Assembly: GCF_016428585.1 (NCBI RefSeq)
Contig: NZ_JAELVR010000004.1
Coordinates: forward strand, 1-64,000
Direction of reading: 5' to 3'
Origin: Sedimentitalea arenosa
Lineage (GTDB): Bacteria; Pseudomonadota; Alphaproteobacteria; Rhodobacterales; Rhodobacteraceae
DNA: 64,000 nucleotides
A model generated the notes under the pieces. It was not told where the DNA came from and did no database searches. It saw only the letters and a program-made list of their open reading frames with translations. The translations under genes were made by a program, and so were the position numbers. This document shows, piece after piece, positions 1 to 8,319 of this stretch. How positions within the stretch are numbered: position 1 is the stretch's first letter; each line of letters starts with the position of its first letter.

Positions 1-119
1 ACGTGAGCTTCGGCGTCGAGCTGATCGCCCCGATCGCGATGGAAAACGGCCTCCGCTTCGCCATCCGCGAAGGCGGCCGCACCGTCGGAGCCGGCGTCGT
101 CTCCAAAATCATCGAGTAA
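1..119 (+). CDS. tuf: Elongation factor Tu, C-terminal end (partial)
   Basis: Only the last 39 codons are present, in the frame that starts at base 3. They encode the EF-Tu domain 3 ending, with the family signature [18 protein letters not shown] and a terminal IIE before TAA. EF-Tu is the GTPase that brings aminoacyl-tRNA to the ribosome. Its position just before rpsJ is the usual junction of the str and S10 operons. The N-terminal part lies outside the window, so I cannot tell which of two possible tuf copies this is. Confidence 0.95.
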   Translation, partial: VSFGVELIAPIAMENGLRFAIREGGRTVGAGVVSKIIE

Positions 120-186
120 GCGCTTGATGCGCGGTCCGCGCTGTGCGAAAGCGCGGCGCGGATCGTACAGAACCGATCTGACCTTC

Positions 187-207
187 GGGCGGGAGTCACT
201 CCCGCCC
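187..207 (+). promoter_or_regulatory. Stem-loop in the tuf-rpsJ leader
   Basis: A perfect 9-bp inverted repeat, GGGCGGGAG and CTCCCGCCC, has a 3-nt loop and lies about 75 nt before rpsJ. It has no U-tract, so it looks more like a leader or processing element than a classical terminator. A second weaker stem, CCGCGCT with AGCGCGG, lies near 136-160. The function is inferred; S10 leaders in other bacteria are targets of L4 control. Confidence 0.4.
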
Positions 208-282
208 TTCGGGTTCGAAGAGGGCCGATGGAATGAGCCACCGGTCGTCCTATCAACTCCAAAGCCTTGAAAGGCTGACGAA

Positions 283-597
283 ATGCAAAGCCAAAACATT
301 CGCATTCGGCTGAAAGCGTTCGACTACCGTGTGCTGGACGCCAGCACCCAGGAGATCGTGAACACAGCCAAGCGGACCGGCGCCAACGTCCGTGGCCCGA
401 TCCCGCTCCCCAACAAGATCGAGAAGTTCACCGTTCTGCGTGGTCCCCACGTCGACAAGAAATCTCGTGACCAGTTCGAGATCCGCACGCACAAGCGCCT
501 GCTGGACATCGTCGATCCGACCCCGCAGACCGTGGACGCGCTGATGAAGCTCGACCTCGCGGCCGGCGTGGATGTCGAGATCAAGCTGCAATCGTAA
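283..597 (+). CDS. rpsJ: 30S ribosomal protein S10
   Basis: This 104-residue protein has the full S10 length and family features: the start [19 protein letters not shown], the GPIPLP segment near residue 39, the [16 protein letters not shown] loop and the [11 protein letters not shown]-like end. S10 is in the 30S head and also acts as NusE in transcription antitermination with NusB. It is the first gene of the S10 operon and lies 163 nt after tuf, with a structured leader between. rplC follows after a 12-18 nt gap, depending on its start. Confidence 0.98.
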   Translation: MQSQNIRIRLKAFDYRVLDASTQEIVNTAKRTGANVRGPIPLPNKIEKFTVLRGPHVDKKSRDQFEIRTHKRLLDIVDPTPQTVDALMKLDLAAGVDVEIKLQS

Positions 598-615
598 GCC
601 GGGAGGGTAATGAGA

Positions 616-1458
616 ATGTTGCGCTCTGGTATCATCGCCAAGAAGGTCGGCATGACCCGACTGTTCATGGAAGACGGCAAGCAGGTTCCGGTGACGGTCC
701 TGCAACTGGACAAGCTTCAGGTGGTCGCTCAGCGCACCGCCGAGAAGGACGGCTACAGCGCCGTTCAGCTGGGGGCTGGAACCTCCAAGGCCAAGCGGGT
801 CAGCAAGGCCATGCGTGGCCATTTCGCCACCGCTAAGGTCGAACCCAAGCGGAAGGTCGCCGAGTTCCGGGTCGATCCCGAGAACCTGATCGAGGTCGGT
901 GAGGAAATCACCGCCGATCACTACTTTGAAGGCCAGTTCGTCGACGTGGCGGGCACCTCGATCGGTAAGGGGTTCGCCGGTGCCATGAAGCGGCACAATT
1001 TCGGCGGCTTGCGCGCCAGCCACGGCGTGTCGATCAGTCACCGTAGCCACGGCTCGACCGGCCAGTGTCAGGACCCCGGCAAGGTGTTCAAGGGCAAGAA
1101 GATGGCCGGCCACATGGGCGCTGCCCGCGTGACCACGCAGAACCTGCAGGTCGTCCGCACGGACTCCGAGCGCGGCCTGATCATGGTCAAGGGCGCGGTT
1201 CCCGGCTCCAAGGGTGGTTGGGTCACCGTCAAGGATGCGGTCAAGAAGCCGTTCCCCGAGAACGCGATCCTGCCCGCCGCACTGAAATCCGCAGCCGAGG
1301 CCGCGGCGAAAGCGGCCGAGGAAGCCGCTGCAGCCGCCGCAGCCGAAGCCGAGGCCGAGGCCAAGCGCCTGGCCGAGGAACAGGCCGCCGCCGAGGCCGA
1401 GGCGCTGAAAGCCGCCGAGGCCGAGATCGAGGCCGAGAAGAAGGAAGGCGAGGAATGA
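616..1458 (+). CDS. rplC: 50S ribosomal protein L3 with long Ala/Glu tail
   Basis: The L3 core covers about residues 1-215 (start [17 protein letters not shown], central [19 protein letters not shown]). L3 is one of the first proteins to bind 23S rRNA and shapes the peptidyl transferase region. I chose ATG 616 over ATG 610 because the GGGAGGG at 601-607 is too close to 610 and homologues begin MLRSG. The last 60-65 residues are almost only Ala, Glu and Lys, a predicted helical tail. The stop overlaps the rplD start by 4 nt. Confidence 0.97.
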   Translation: MLRSGIIAKKVGMTRLFMEDGKQVPVTVLQLDKLQVVAQRTAEKDGYSAVQLGAGTSKAKRVSKAMRGHFATAKVEPKRKVAEFRVDPENLIEVGEEITADHYFEGQFVDVAGTSIGKGFAGAMKRHNFGGLRASHGVSISHRSHGSTGQCQDPGKVFKGKKMAGHMGAARVTTQNLQVVRTDSERGLIMVKGAVPGSKGGWVTVKDAVKKPFPENAILPAALKSAAEAAAKAAEEAAAAAAAEAEAEAKRLAEEQAAAEAEALKAAEAEIEAEKKEGEE

Positions 1459-2072
1459 AACTCGACGTGATCAAACTCGACGGTGCCAAAGCCGGCGATA
1501 TCGAGCTCGACGCCGATCTGTTCGGCCTGGAGCCGCGTGCGGATATCCTGCACCGCGTGGTCCGCTGGCAGCGCAACAACGCGCAGCAGGGCACCCACAA
1601 GGTCAAGACCCGTTCTGAAACCAGCTTCTCGACCAAGAAGATCTATCGCCAGAAAGGCACCGGCGGCGCACGCCACGGTGACCGGAACGCACCGATCTTC
1701 CGTGGTGGTGGCATCTACAAGGGGCCGACCCCGCGCAGCCACGGTCATGAGCTGACCAAGAAGTTCCGCAAGCTGGGCCTGCGCCACGCGCTGTCCGCCA
1801 AGGCGAAAGCGGGCGAGCTGGTCATCCTCGACGAAGCGGCCGCCGACGGCAAGACCGGCGCCCTGGCCAAGCAGGTCAAGAGCCTGGGCTGGAAGCGCGC
1901 GCTGATCATCGACGGAGCATCGGTCAACGAAGGTTTCGCCAAGGCGGCGCGCAACATCGAAGGCCTGGACGTGCTGCCGACGATGGGCGCAAACGTTTAC
2001 GACATCCTCAAGCGTGACACGCTGGTGATCACGAAAGCGGGTGTCCAAGCACTGGAGGCTCGTCTGAAATGA
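1455..2072 (+). CDS. rplD: 50S ribosomal protein L4
   Basis: This 205-residue L4 has the signature loop with [20 protein letters not shown] and [15 protein letters not shown], which extends into the nascent peptide exit tunnel. In E. coli L4 also represses its own S10 operon; whether it does here is not shown by the sequence. The ATG at 1455 overlaps the rplC stop (ATGA), and its own TGA overlaps the rplW start in the same way, so rplC-rplD-rplW are probably translationally coupled. Confidence 0.98.
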   Translation: MKLDVIKLDGAKAGDIELDADLFGLEPRADILHRVVRWQRNNAQQGTHKVKTRSETSFSTKKIYRQKGTGGARHGDRNAPIFRGGGIYKGPTPRSHGHELTKKFRKLGLRHALSAKAKAGELVILDEAAADGKTGALAKQVKSLGWKRALIIDGASVNEGFAKAARNIEGLDVLPTMGANVYDILKRDTLVITKAGVQALEARLK

Positions 2073-2365
2073 GCGCGAAACCGGAATACTACGACGTGAT
2101 CCGCAAGCCGGTCATCACCGAGAAGGCCACCATGGCGTCCGAAAGCGGCGCGGTGGTATTCGAAGTGGCGATCGACAGCAACAAGCCGCAGATCAAGGAG
2201 GCCGTCGAGGCGCTCTTTGGTGTCAAGGTGAAGGCCGTGAACACGACCATCACCAAGGGCAAGGCAAAGCGGTTCCGCGGCCAGATGGGCAAGCGGAAGG
2301 ACGTCAAGAAAGCCTATGTGACGCTCGAAGAGGGCAACACGATCGACGTGACGACCGGGCTGTAA
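2069..2365 (+). CDS. rplW: 50S ribosomal protein L23
   Basis: This 98-residue L23 begins [20 protein letters not shown] and carries the conserved [20 protein letters not shown] region. L23 lies at the tunnel exit and is the docking site for trigger factor and SRP. It overlaps the rplD stop by 4 nt. Unusually it is followed by a rho-independent terminator and an unrelated gene, not directly by rplB. Confidence 0.98.
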   Translation: MSAKPEYYDVIRKPVITEKATMASESGAVVFEVAIDSNKPQIKEAVEALFGVKVKAVNTTITKGKAKRFRGQMGKRKDVKKAYVTLEEGNTIDVTTGL

Positions 2366-2389
2366 GCGCGGTTTCACCCGACGGTAAAG

Positions 2390-2426
2390 AACCCCGGCTG
2401 CGCGAGCGGCCGGGGTTTCACGTTTT
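2390..2426 (+). terminator. Terminator after rplW, inside the S10 cluster
   Basis: A 9-bp stem, AACCCCGGC with GCCGGGGTT, has a 10-nt loop and is followed by TCACGTTTT. It lies 24 nt after the rplW stop and should end or attenuate transcription from rpsJ before the inserted gene. Confidence 0.8.
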
Positions 2427-2598
2427 CGGGGGCGTTGGGAGGCGAGGTCCTTTGCCGGTCGAGATGCGCGCAGCGGAACTGGCCGACGCAACGTCACAAC
2501 GGCCGCTGCTTGTTCCGTCCGGGAAACCGATTACGTGGGCGGCGTTGCAATTTCGATCTTGCTGCACCTGCAGCAGAAGATCGGTACGGAGTTCCATC

Positions 2599-3198
2599 AT
2601 GTTTTACAGAGTTTTCGCGGCTGCTTTCGTTGCCGTCGCGCTTTCAACCGCAGTTGCATCGGCCGCCACGCTGATCGAGGCGGATTTCGGAGAGTTCGGC
2701 GACAGGTTCGACGTGCCGACCGATTTCACCGGGTACGACACGATCGTCGGCAGTTCGAACGAGCGTGAGGATTTCGAGTATTTCCGGTTCGATTCCTTTC
2801 TTGAAGGAACGACCAGCCTCGAATTTTCGCTGACGAACGCGGGGCAGGGCTCGAACATGCTGATCCGCTTGTCGTCCACTCCCTTCACGATGAGCGAGTG
2901 GGACTGGACGATCGACGAGTTCGAGGCGGGCAGCATGAGCGCGCGCGAGCTTTATGCAAACCAATGGGATCCCGAGGACAGGTATACCTTCGTGCTTCCG
3001 GACGGGTTTGAGGGACCGCTTTACGGATTCGTTCGCTTCTACAGCACCAATAGCGACTCGTCCTTTTCGATCAGCGCAACCGGGGCCCAAGGCGGGGGCG
3101 AGGTGTCACCGGTTCCGGTGCCGGCGGCGCTTCCGATGATGCTGGCCGCCCTAGGTGCGATGGGCGCTGTCTATGGGGCCCGCCGGCGGTCTGCCTGA
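2599..3198 (+). CDS. Secreted protein with VPLPA-CTERM-like sorting signal
   Basis: This 199-residue protein has a signal peptide of about 22 residues (start MFYRVFAAAFVAVALS, cleavage after ASA). The acidic, Ser-rich middle matches no enzyme I know. The C-terminus from residue 172 has VPVPAALP, then a hydrophobic helix and a final RRRSA. This is the three-part layout of the VPLPA-CTERM/PEP-CTERM class, which is processed by an exosortase. I chose ATG 2599 because it has an ACGGAG site 8 nt upstream and starts a good signal peptide; upstream in-frame codons encode none. It is inserted between rplW and rplB. No exosortase is in the window. Confidence 0.8.
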   Translation: MFYRVFAAAFVAVALSTAVASAATLIEADFGEFGDRFDVPTDFTGYDTIVGSSNEREDFEYFRFDSFLEGTTSLEFSLTNAGQGSNMLIRLSSTPFTMSEWDWTIDEFEAGSMSARELYANQWDPEDRYTFVLPDGFEGPLYGFVRFYSTNSDSSFSISATGAQGGGEVSPVPVPAALPMMLAALGAMGAVYGARRRSA

Positions 3199-3345
3199 CG
3201 TCCGGACCGGGAGTAGGGCGGCATACGCGGCGGTAACGACGCCGGGATCCGTGCGCCCGCAGGTCTCCGCCAAGGGATTTCTTGCGGCACGGTGCTGCAG
3301 GTCTCTTTTCCGGACTGGGCCGATGGGATTATTCGGCCTTTGCCG

Positions 3346-3373
3346 CTTGACCCGCCCGCCAGTCCTTTATAAC
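3346..3373 (+). promoter_or_regulatory. Candidate promoter for the rplB block
   Basis: CTTGAC at 3346-3351 and TATAAC at 3368-3373 are separated by 16 nt, close to the alphaproteobacterial housekeeping pattern. The site lies about 155 nt before rplB in the 330-nt gap after the inserted gene. It would restart ribosomal gene transcription after the terminator at 2390. Confidence 0.55.
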
Positions 3374-3389
3374 AGACACCATCCGCGAG

Positions 3390-3409
3390 GCCCCGGATTC
3401 GTCCGGGGC
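3390..3409 (+). promoter_or_regulatory. UUCG-capped stem-loop in the rplB leader
   Basis: GCCCCGGA and TCCGGGGC form a perfect 8-bp stem around a TTCG tetraloop, about 17 nt after the candidate -10 box, followed by TTTGCCGTTGT. It may be an attenuator or a transcript-stabilising hairpin. Confidence 0.45.
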
Positions 3410-3486
3410 TTTGCCGTTGTTCCGCACCGGATGCGTCCGATCCGCGGAACGTCAAGTCGGGGACCTTCGGGGCCCTTCATACCATA

Positions 3487-3504
3487 GGCGGGACCTGTCC
3501 CGCC
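3487..3504 (+). promoter_or_regulatory. Stem-loop just before rplB
   Basis: GGCGGGAC and GTCCCGCC are perfect complements with a very short loop, ending 24 nt before the rplB ATG. The stem resembles the GGCGGGAG stem before rpsJ. The apart from this stem and the one at 3390, I see nothing else in 3199-3528 beyond the promoter. Confidence 0.4.
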
Positions 3505-3528
3505 GTTCAGCAAACGGAAGACAGTAAC

Positions 3529-4371
3529 ATGGCACTCAAGTCGTACAAGCCGACGACGCCGGGCCAGCGTGGGCTGGTTCTGATCGACCGTTCGGAGCTT
3601 TGGAAAGGACGCCCCGTCAAGGCCCTCACGGAGGGTCTGACCAAGTCGGGCGGACGGAACAACACCGGGCGGATCACCATGCGTCGCACGGGCGGCGGGG
3701 CAAAGCGCCTCTACCGCGTCGTGGATTTCAAGCGCAACAAACTGGATATGTCCGCCGTGGTGGCGCGTATCGAATATGACCCGAACCGGACCGCGTTCAT
3801 CGCGCTGATCCAGTACGAAGACGGCGAGCAGGCCTATATCCTCGCGCCGCAACGTCTGGCGATCGGTGACAAGGTCATCGCGGGCAGCAAGGTCGACATC
3901 AAGCCGGGCAACGCGATGCCGTTCTCGGGAATGCCGATCGGCACGATCGTGCACAACATCGAAATGAAGCCCGGCAAGGGCGGCCAGATCGCACGTGCGG
4001 CCGGCACCTACGCCCAGTTCGTCGGTCGCGATGGCGGCTATGCCCAGATCCGTCTGAGCAGCGGTGAACTGCGCCTGGTGCGCCAGGAATGCATGGCCAC
4101 CGTCGGCGCCGTGTCCAACCCGGACAACAGCAACCAGAACTTCGGCAAGGCCGGGCGCATGCGTCACAAGGGCATCCGCCCATCCGTGCGCGGTGTCGTG
4201 ATGAACCCGATCGACCACCCCCATGGTGGTGGTGAAGGCCGCACCTCCGGTGGCCGTCACCCGGTGACGCCCTGGGGCAAGCCGACCAAGGGTGCCAAGA
4301 CCCGCAACAGAAACAAAGCGTCCAGCAAGCTGATCATCCGCTCGCGGCACGCCAAGAAGAAGGGACGCTGA
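3529..4371 (+). CDS. rplB: 50S ribosomal protein L2
   Basis: This 280-residue L2 starts [17 protein letters not shown]. It has the conserved C-terminal [22 protein letters not shown] block, whose His is important for peptidyl transferase activity and subunit association. It is the first gene of the re-started ribosomal block, and rpsS follows after 3 nt. Its leader has a promoter candidate and two stem-loops. Confidence 0.98.
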   Translation: MALKSYKPTTPGQRGLVLIDRSELWKGRPVKALTEGLTKSGGRNNTGRITMRRTGGGAKRLYRVVDFKRNKLDMSAVVARIEYDPNRTAFIALIQYEDGEQAYILAPQRLAIGDKVIAGSKVDIKPGNAMPFSGMPIGTIVHNIEMKPGKGGQIARAAGTYAQFVGRDGGYAQIRLSSGELRLVRQECMATVGAVSNPDNSNQNFGKAGRMRHKGIRPSVRGVVMNPIDHPHGGGEGRTSGGRHPVTPWGKPTKGAKTRNRNKASSKLIIRSRHAKKKGR

Positions 4372-4374
4372 TAG

Positions 4375-4653
4375 ATGTCTCGCTCTGTCTGGAAAGGGCC
4401 TTTCGTCGACGCATACGTGTTGAAGAAGGCCGAAGCGGCCCGCGAAAGCGGTCGCAACGAAGTCATCAAGATCTGGTCGCGCCGCTCGACGATCCTGCCC
4501 CAGTTCGTGGGTTTGACGTTCGGCGTCTACAACGGCAAGAAACACATCCCCGTCAACGTCAGCGAGGACATGATCGGTCAGAAGTTCGGCGAATACAGCC
4601 CGACGCGGACCTATTATGGCCATGCCGCCGACAAAAAAGCGAAGCGGAAGTAA
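4375..4653 (+). CDS. rpsS: 30S ribosomal protein S19
   Basis: This 92-residue S19 starts [19 protein letters not shown] and has the family core [16 protein letters not shown] followed by [10 protein letters not shown]19 is in the 30S head, contacts S13 and helps form the intersubunit bridge. It is tightly spaced, 3 nt after rplB and 3 nt before rplV, so the three genes share one message. Confidence 0.98.
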   Translation: MSRSVWKGPFVDAYVLKKAEAARESGRNEVIKIWSRRSTILPQFVGLTFGVYNGKKHIPVNVSEDMIGQKFGEYSPTRTYYGHAADKKAKRK

Positions 4654-4656
4654 GCC

Positions 4657-5037
4657 ATGAGCAAGGACAAGAATCCCCGCCGCGTGGCAGACAACGAAGC
4701 GATGGCAAAACTGCGCATGCTTCGCACGTCGCCGCAGAAACTCAACCTGGTCGCCGCGATGATCCGCGGCAAGAAGGTCGATCGGGCGCTGACCGATCTG
4801 ACGTTCTCCAACAAGCGGATCGCCGAGGACGTGAAGAAGTGTCTTCAGTCCGCGATTGCGAATGCCGAGAACAACCACAACCTGGACGTCGATGAACTGA
4901 TCGTCGCCGAGGCCTATGTGGGCAAGAACCTGACACTGAAGCGCGGTCGTCCGCGGGCTCGTGGCCGGTTCGGCAAGATCATGAAGCCGTTCTCGGAACT
5001 GACCATCAAAGTGCGCCAGGTAGAGGAGCAAGCCTAA
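4657..5037 (+). CDS. rplV: 50S ribosomal protein L22
   Basis: This 126-residue L22 has the conserved loop with [15 protein letters not shown], which reaches into the exit tunnel and is where macrolide resistance changes occur in other bacteria. The N-terminal extension ([18 protein letters not shown]) precedes the usual [12 protein letters not shown] start of the fold. The stop and the rpsC start share one base (TAATG), which implies coupling. Confidence 0.98.
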   Translation: MSKDKNPRRVADNEAMAKLRMLRTSPQKLNLVAAMIRGKKVDRALTDLTFSNKRIAEDVKKCLQSAIANAENNHNLDVDELIVAEAYVGKNLTLKRGRPRARGRFGKIMKPFSELTIKVRQVEEQA

Positions 5038-5744
5038 TGGGTAACAAAGTCAATCCGATTGGCATGCGCCTGCAGGTGAACCGCACCTGGGACAGCCGCT
5101 GGTATGCCGACACCAAGGATTATGGTGATCTTCTTCTGGAAGACCTCGCCATCCGCGATTTCGTCAAGGACGAGTGCAAGCAGGCCGGCATCAGCCGCGT
5201 GATCATCGAGCGTCCGCACAAGAAGTGCCGCGTCACGATCCACACGGCGCGTCCGGGCGTCATCATTGGCAAGAAAGGCGCGGATATCGAGACGCTGCGC
5301 AAGAAGATCGCCAACATGACGGACAGCGAGCTGCACCTGAACATCGTCGAAGTGCGCAAGCCGGAACTCGACGCGGCGCTGGTGGGTGAATCCATCGCGC
5401 AGCAACTCGAGCGCCGGGTGTCGTTCCGTCGCGCCATGAAGCGCGCGGTGCAGAACGCCATGCGGATGGGGGCCCTGGGGATCCGGGTGAACCTCGCCGG
5501 GCGTCTCGGCGGTGCCGAGATCGCGCGGACCGAATGGTATCGCGAGGGCCGGGTGCCGCTGCACACGCTGCGCGCGGACATCGATTACGCCCATGTCGAA
5601 GCCAAGACCGCTTACGGGATCATCGGGATCAAGACCTGGATCTTCAAGGGCGAGATCATGGAGCACGACCCGGCGGCACGCGACCGCAAGGCACAGGAAC
5701 TCCAGGACGGACCAGCACCTCGCGGTGCCGGTGGCCGTCGCTAA
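5037..5744 (+). CDS. rpsC: 30S ribosomal protein S3
   Basis: This 235-residue S3 starts [20 protein letters not shown]. It has a KH domain with the [14 protein letters not shown] motif at about residues 73-86, and the C-terminal [30 protein letters not shown] signature (given here only as a family reference around residues 155-185). S3 forms part of the mRNA entry channel and helicase with S4 and S5. It overlaps rplV by 1 nt; rplP follows after 13 nt. Confidence 0.98.
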   Translation: MGNKVNPIGMRLQVNRTWDSRWYADTKDYGDLLLEDLAIRDFVKDECKQAGISRVIIERPHKKCRVTIHTARPGVIIGKKGADIETLRKKIANMTDSELHLNIVEVRKPELDAALVGESIAQQLERRVSFRRAMKRAVQNAMRMGALGIRVNLAGRLGGAEIARTEWYREGRVPLHTLRADIDYAHVEAKTAYGIIGIKTWIFKGEIMEHDPAARDRKAQELQDGPAPRGAGGRR

Positions 5745-5757
5745 GGGGGAATGAAAG

Positions 5758-6171
5758 ATGCTTCAACCAAAGCGCACAAAATTCCGCAAGCAGCACAAGG
5801 GCCGCATCAGCGGTCAGGCAAAGGGCGGATCTGACCTCAACTTCGGGACCTATGGCCTGAAGGCGTTGCAGCCCGAGCGTGTCACCGCGCGCCAGATCGA
5901 AGCTGCGCGTCGTGCCATGACCCGTCACATGAAACGCCAGGGCCGGGTCTGGATCCGGATCTTCCCGGACACCCCGGTGACCTCCAAGCCGACCGAAGTG
6001 CGGATGGGTAAAGGCAAGGGCTCGGTCGATTTCTGGGCCGCCAAGGTCAAGCCGGGCCGCGTGATGTTCGAGATCGACGGCGTCAATGACGACATCGCCC
6101 GCGAGGCCCTGCGCCTTGCCGCGATGAAGCTGCCGATCAAGACCCGCGTCGTGGTTCGCGAAGACTGGTAA
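5758..6171 (+). CDS. rplP: 50S ribosomal protein L16
   Basis: This 137-residue L16 starts [16 protein letters not shown]. It contains RVWIRIFPD and [15 protein letters not shown]; the Arg in VRMGKGKG matches E. coli Arg81, the residue hydroxylated there by the oxygenase YcfD/RoxA. L16 helps position tRNAs in the A and P sites. It is the last gene before a strong terminator; the next gene is a 2OG-Fe(II) oxygenase-like protein, not rpmC. Confidence 0.98.
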   Translation: MLQPKRTKFRKQHKGRISGQAKGGSDLNFGTYGLKALQPERVTARQIEAARRAMTRHMKRQGRVWIRIFPDTPVTSKPTEVRMGKGKGSVDFWAAKVKPGRVMFEIDGVNDDIAREALRLAAMKLPIKTRVVVREDW

Positions 6172-6211
6172 CCGACGGCGTCGCCGCTGTGCGCGCTCCG
6201 GTTCAGATATT

Positions 6212-6248
6212 GCCCCCGCCGGGACACCGGCGGGGGCTTTCCTTTTTT
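6212..6248 (+). terminator. Strong terminator after rplP
   Basis: A perfect 11-bp GC stem (GCCCCCGCCGG with CCGGCGGGGGC) has a GACA loop and is followed by TTTCCTTTTTT, 40 nt after the rplP stop. It is a textbook rho-independent terminator and splits the S10 cluster from rpmC. Confidence 0.92.
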
Positions 6249-6250
6249 GC

Positions 6251-6313
6251 AGGGGGCGCTGCCCCCGTCGCGGCGGGCCGCGACTCCCCCGCCGTATTTG
6301 GACCAAGAAGAAG
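6251..6313 (+). repeat. Intergenic GC-hairpin repeat ending GTATTTGGACCAAGAAGAAG
   Basis: Two hairpins (GGGGGC/GCCCCC at 6252-6266 and GTCGCGG/CCGCGAC at 6267-6284) are followed by the GTATTTGGACCAAGAAGAAG tail. From memory this composite is scattered between genes in many Rhodobacteraceae. A shorter relative lies at 30236-30257. Confidence 0.55.
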
Positions 6314-6372
6314 AGCCGGGTTGCGGCGTGATCTGCCCTCGTCCTCGGTGTTTCGCTGCGCTATGAGGGGGT

Positions 6373-6990
6373 ATGGCCGAGATCGAGTCGCTTTTCGTCA
6401 CCCGTCTGTACCGTGCCGCCCTGGGCGAGCGGGGCGGGATCGATGTGGCGGAGCTGGAGGCATCCTGTCTTGCGATCGCCGAGGATGACGAGGCGGGGCA
6501 GGCGTGGTGCGAGGAGAACGGCTATCCCGGCTACACGAGCTATGCATCGCTGGACGATCTGCCCTGGCGCTTTCCGATCTTCAAGGATCTGGAGGCGGTG
6601 CTGGATGCCCATGTGGCGGCCTTCGCCGAGGATCTGGAGTTCGACCTGGGCGCGCGGAAGCTGAAGCTCGACAGCCTGTGGATCAACATCCTGCCCGAGG
6701 GCGGGACCCATGCGAGCCATATCCATCCGCACAGCGTGATCAGCGGAACGACCTATGTGGCGATGCCGGACGGGGCGAGCGCGCTGAAGCTGGAGGATCC
6801 GCGGTCGGCGCGGATGATGGCGGCGCCGCCGAGGGTGAAGGCGGCGCGCCGGGAGATGCGGCCGTTCATCTACGTGACGCCGGCGGTGGGCGATGTGCTG
6901 CTCTGGGAGAGTTGGTTGCGCCACGAGGTGCCGATGAACATGGCCGAGGACGAGCGGATCAGCGTCAGCTTCAACTACGCCTGGGCGTAG
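6373..6990 (+). CDS. 2OG-Fe(II) oxygenase-like protein (TIGR02466/PF13759 type)
   Basis: This 205-residue protein matches the TIGR02466 family as I know it. The segment around residues 105-130 (NILPEGGTHASHIHPHS, then SGTTYV) and WLRHEVP at 181-187 provide His116, His118, His120 and His184 as metal ligand candidates. ERISVSFN near 194-201 provides Arg195, which would bind 2-oxoglutarate. The family is a predicted hydroxylase fold with no settled substrate. It lies directly after rplP and its terminator and has an in-family length. ATG 6373 follows a run of G (GAGGGGGT), a poor but possible ribosome site. Confidence 0.75.
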   Translation: MAEIESLFVTRLYRAALGERGGIDVAELEASCLAIAEDDEAGQAWCEENGYPGYTSYASLDDLPWRFPIFKDLEAVLDAHVAAFAEDLEFDLGARKLKLDSLWINILPEGGTHASHIHPHSVISGTTYVAMPDGASALKLEDPRSARMMAAPPRVKAARREMRPFIYVTPAVGDVLLWESWLRHEVPMNMAEDERISVSFNYAWA

Positions 6991-7195
6991 GGGGACGCGG
7001 CCCGCGGTCGCGACCGCGCTTGATCCGTTACCCGAACCTTAACGCGACCGGGGCGAAAGACGCCGCGCAGCTGCGACTCGCCAGGTTAACAAGGGCGATG
7101 CGGGCGACTCCGGGTTGTGCAGGGCGTGCAGACTGCGTGCAGATCGCGTGCATACGCGCTGTGCCGATGGGGCCGGTAAACAGGGCGCGCGCCGG

Positions 7196-7522
7196 TCAGT
7201 CGGGCGCCTTGCAGCCGAAGGGGACGAAGGTGCTGGCCATGCCTTCGTTCATCGTCATGATCGTCAGAAGGTCGGCCAGGGCGATCTCGGCCTCGGTTTC
7301 GGCGCAGACCGTTCCCTGCGTGGTGCAGCCCGACGCGATGAAGGCGTCGTTCTGCGCCAGGAAGCCCGGGCGCAGGCCGACAGGTCCGACGGCGGCGAGG
7401 GCGTCGCTGAAGGCCTGCTGGTAGAGGTCGCATTTCTCGGCGCTCCAGTCCGCGGGAAGGGGGGCCGGGTCCTGCACGGCGAGGAGGGCGAACGGGGCTG
7501 CCGCAAGGATCAGGTCGATCAT
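7196..7522 (-). CDS. Small predicted exported protein with four cysteines
   Basis: I do not recognise this 108-residue protein. It starts with a short hydrophobic segment (MIDLILAAAPFALLAVQ) that looks like a signal peptide. The rest has four Cys, in KCDLY, SGCTTQGTVCAE and FGCKA, which could form two disulfides in the periplasm. It is on the opposite strand to the ribosomal genes, in the gap between the oxygenase gene and rpmC. I see no clear ribosome binding site. Codon use and GC content resemble the neighbours, so it is probably a real local gene. Confidence 0.6.
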   Translation of the reverse strand: MIDLILAAAPFALLAVQDPAPLPADWSAEKCDLYQQAFSDALAAVGPVGLRPGFLAQNDAFIASGCTTQGTVCAETEAEIALADLLTIMTMNEGMASTFVPFGCKAPD

Positions 7523-7659
7523 CGAGATGGGGTCCGTGCAAGGATCAGGGTCGGCCGCAAGTTACGGCCCGACCGCCGGTCTGTCCATCGCGCGGGCAGG
7601 GGCGACGACGGTCTCTGGCCGCTCATCGCGGCTGACCGCAGGGGCGTGCAAACTTTCTC

Positions 7660-7688
7660 TTGCCCTCATCGAGTGAGGCCCCTATAGA
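7660..7688 (+). promoter_or_regulatory. Candidate promoter for the rpmC block
   Basis: TTGCCC at 7660 and TATAGA at 7683 are 17 nt apart, about 120 nt before rpmC. It would drive rpmC through rpmD after the terminator at 6212. The rest of 7523-7806 shows no gene. Confidence 0.55.
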
Positions 7689-7806
7689 GCGGCATCTTGC
7701 GGGTTCCTGCCAATGGCGGGGGATTCGCGTGTCAATCTGTCATCCACCAGGTCAAGGGTGACCCGACCGTCGGGGCTCTCTGGTGTTTTGAGAAAGGAAA
7801 ACGGCG

Positions 7807-8013
7807 ATGAACGCCCAGGAATTGCGTGACAAGACGCCCGATCAGCTTCGTGAAGAGCTGGTCAATCTGAAAAAGGAAGGCTTCAACCTGCGCTTCCAGC
7901 AGGCCACCGGCCAGCTCGAGAACACGGCCCGCATGCGGGCTGTGCGTCGCGAAGCCGCGCGCGTGAAGACCATCCTGAACGAAAAGGCCGCTGCCGCGGC
8001 ATCCGAGGAGTAA
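7807..8013 (+). CDS. rpmC: 50S ribosomal protein L29
   Basis: This 68-residue L29 starts [19 protein letters not shown]. It has the two-helix family pattern with [19 protein letters not shown] and [18 protein letters not shown]29 lies beside L23 at the tunnel exit. It is the first gene of the third ribosomal segment, with an AGAAAGGAAAACGGCG leader and its own promoter candidate. The rpsQ gene begins 4 nt after its stop. Confidence 0.97.
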   Translation: MNAQELRDKTPDQLREELVNLKKEGFNLRFQQATGQLENTARMRAVRREAARVKTILNEKAAAAASEE

Positions 8014-8017
8014 TCAG

Positions 8018-8248
8018 ATGCCCAAGCGTATCCTGCAAGGCACCGTCACCAGCGACGCCAACGAACAGACCGTCACCGTGTCCGTGGAACGCCGTTTCAC
8101 GCACCCGGTTCTGAAGAAGACCATCCGTAAGTCCAAGAAGTACCGGGCTCACGATGAGAAGAACGCTTTCAAGGTCGGCGATTCCGTCCGCATCATCGAA
8201 TGCGCGCCGCGCTCGAAAACGAAACGCTGGGAGGTTCTGGAGGCGTAA
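8018..8248 (+). CDS. rpsQ: 30S ribosomal protein S17
   Basis: This 76-residue S17 starts [19 protein letters not shown]. It has the OB-fold core with [35 protein letters not shown] and the final [11 protein letters not shown]17 binds 16S rRNA early in assembly of the 30S body. It follows rpmC closely, but a 71-nt gap containing a hairpin separates it from rplN. Confidence 0.97.
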   Translation: MPKRILQGTVTSDANEQTVTVSVERRFTHPVLKKTIRKSKKYRAHDEKNAFKVGDSVRIIECAPRSKTKRWEVLEA

Positions 8249-8279
8249 GCCTGCGGAACTGACCGTTTAATCGAAACCC

Positions 8280-8301
8280 TGGGGCAGGACGCCTGTCCCC
8301 A
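8280..8301 (+). promoter_or_regulatory. Stem-loop between rpsQ and rplN
   Basis: TGGGGCAGG pairs with CCTGTCCCCA (one bulged U) around an ACG loop, 18 nt before rplN. It is similar in place and composition to the stems before rpsJ and rplB. There is no U-tract. It may be a control or processing site in the spc block. Confidence 0.35.
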
Positions 8302-8319
8302 AAGGTCGGGAGACATCAT

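Noticed and set aside
253-1113. Minus-strand frame of 286 codons across rpsJ and rplC
   Set aside because: Antisense to two ribosomal protein genes with all family motifs intact.
7019-7045. TGATCC before 7045 as an RpoE -35
   Set aside because: No TAA-like -10 lies at the correct distance and no gene starts downstream on that strand.
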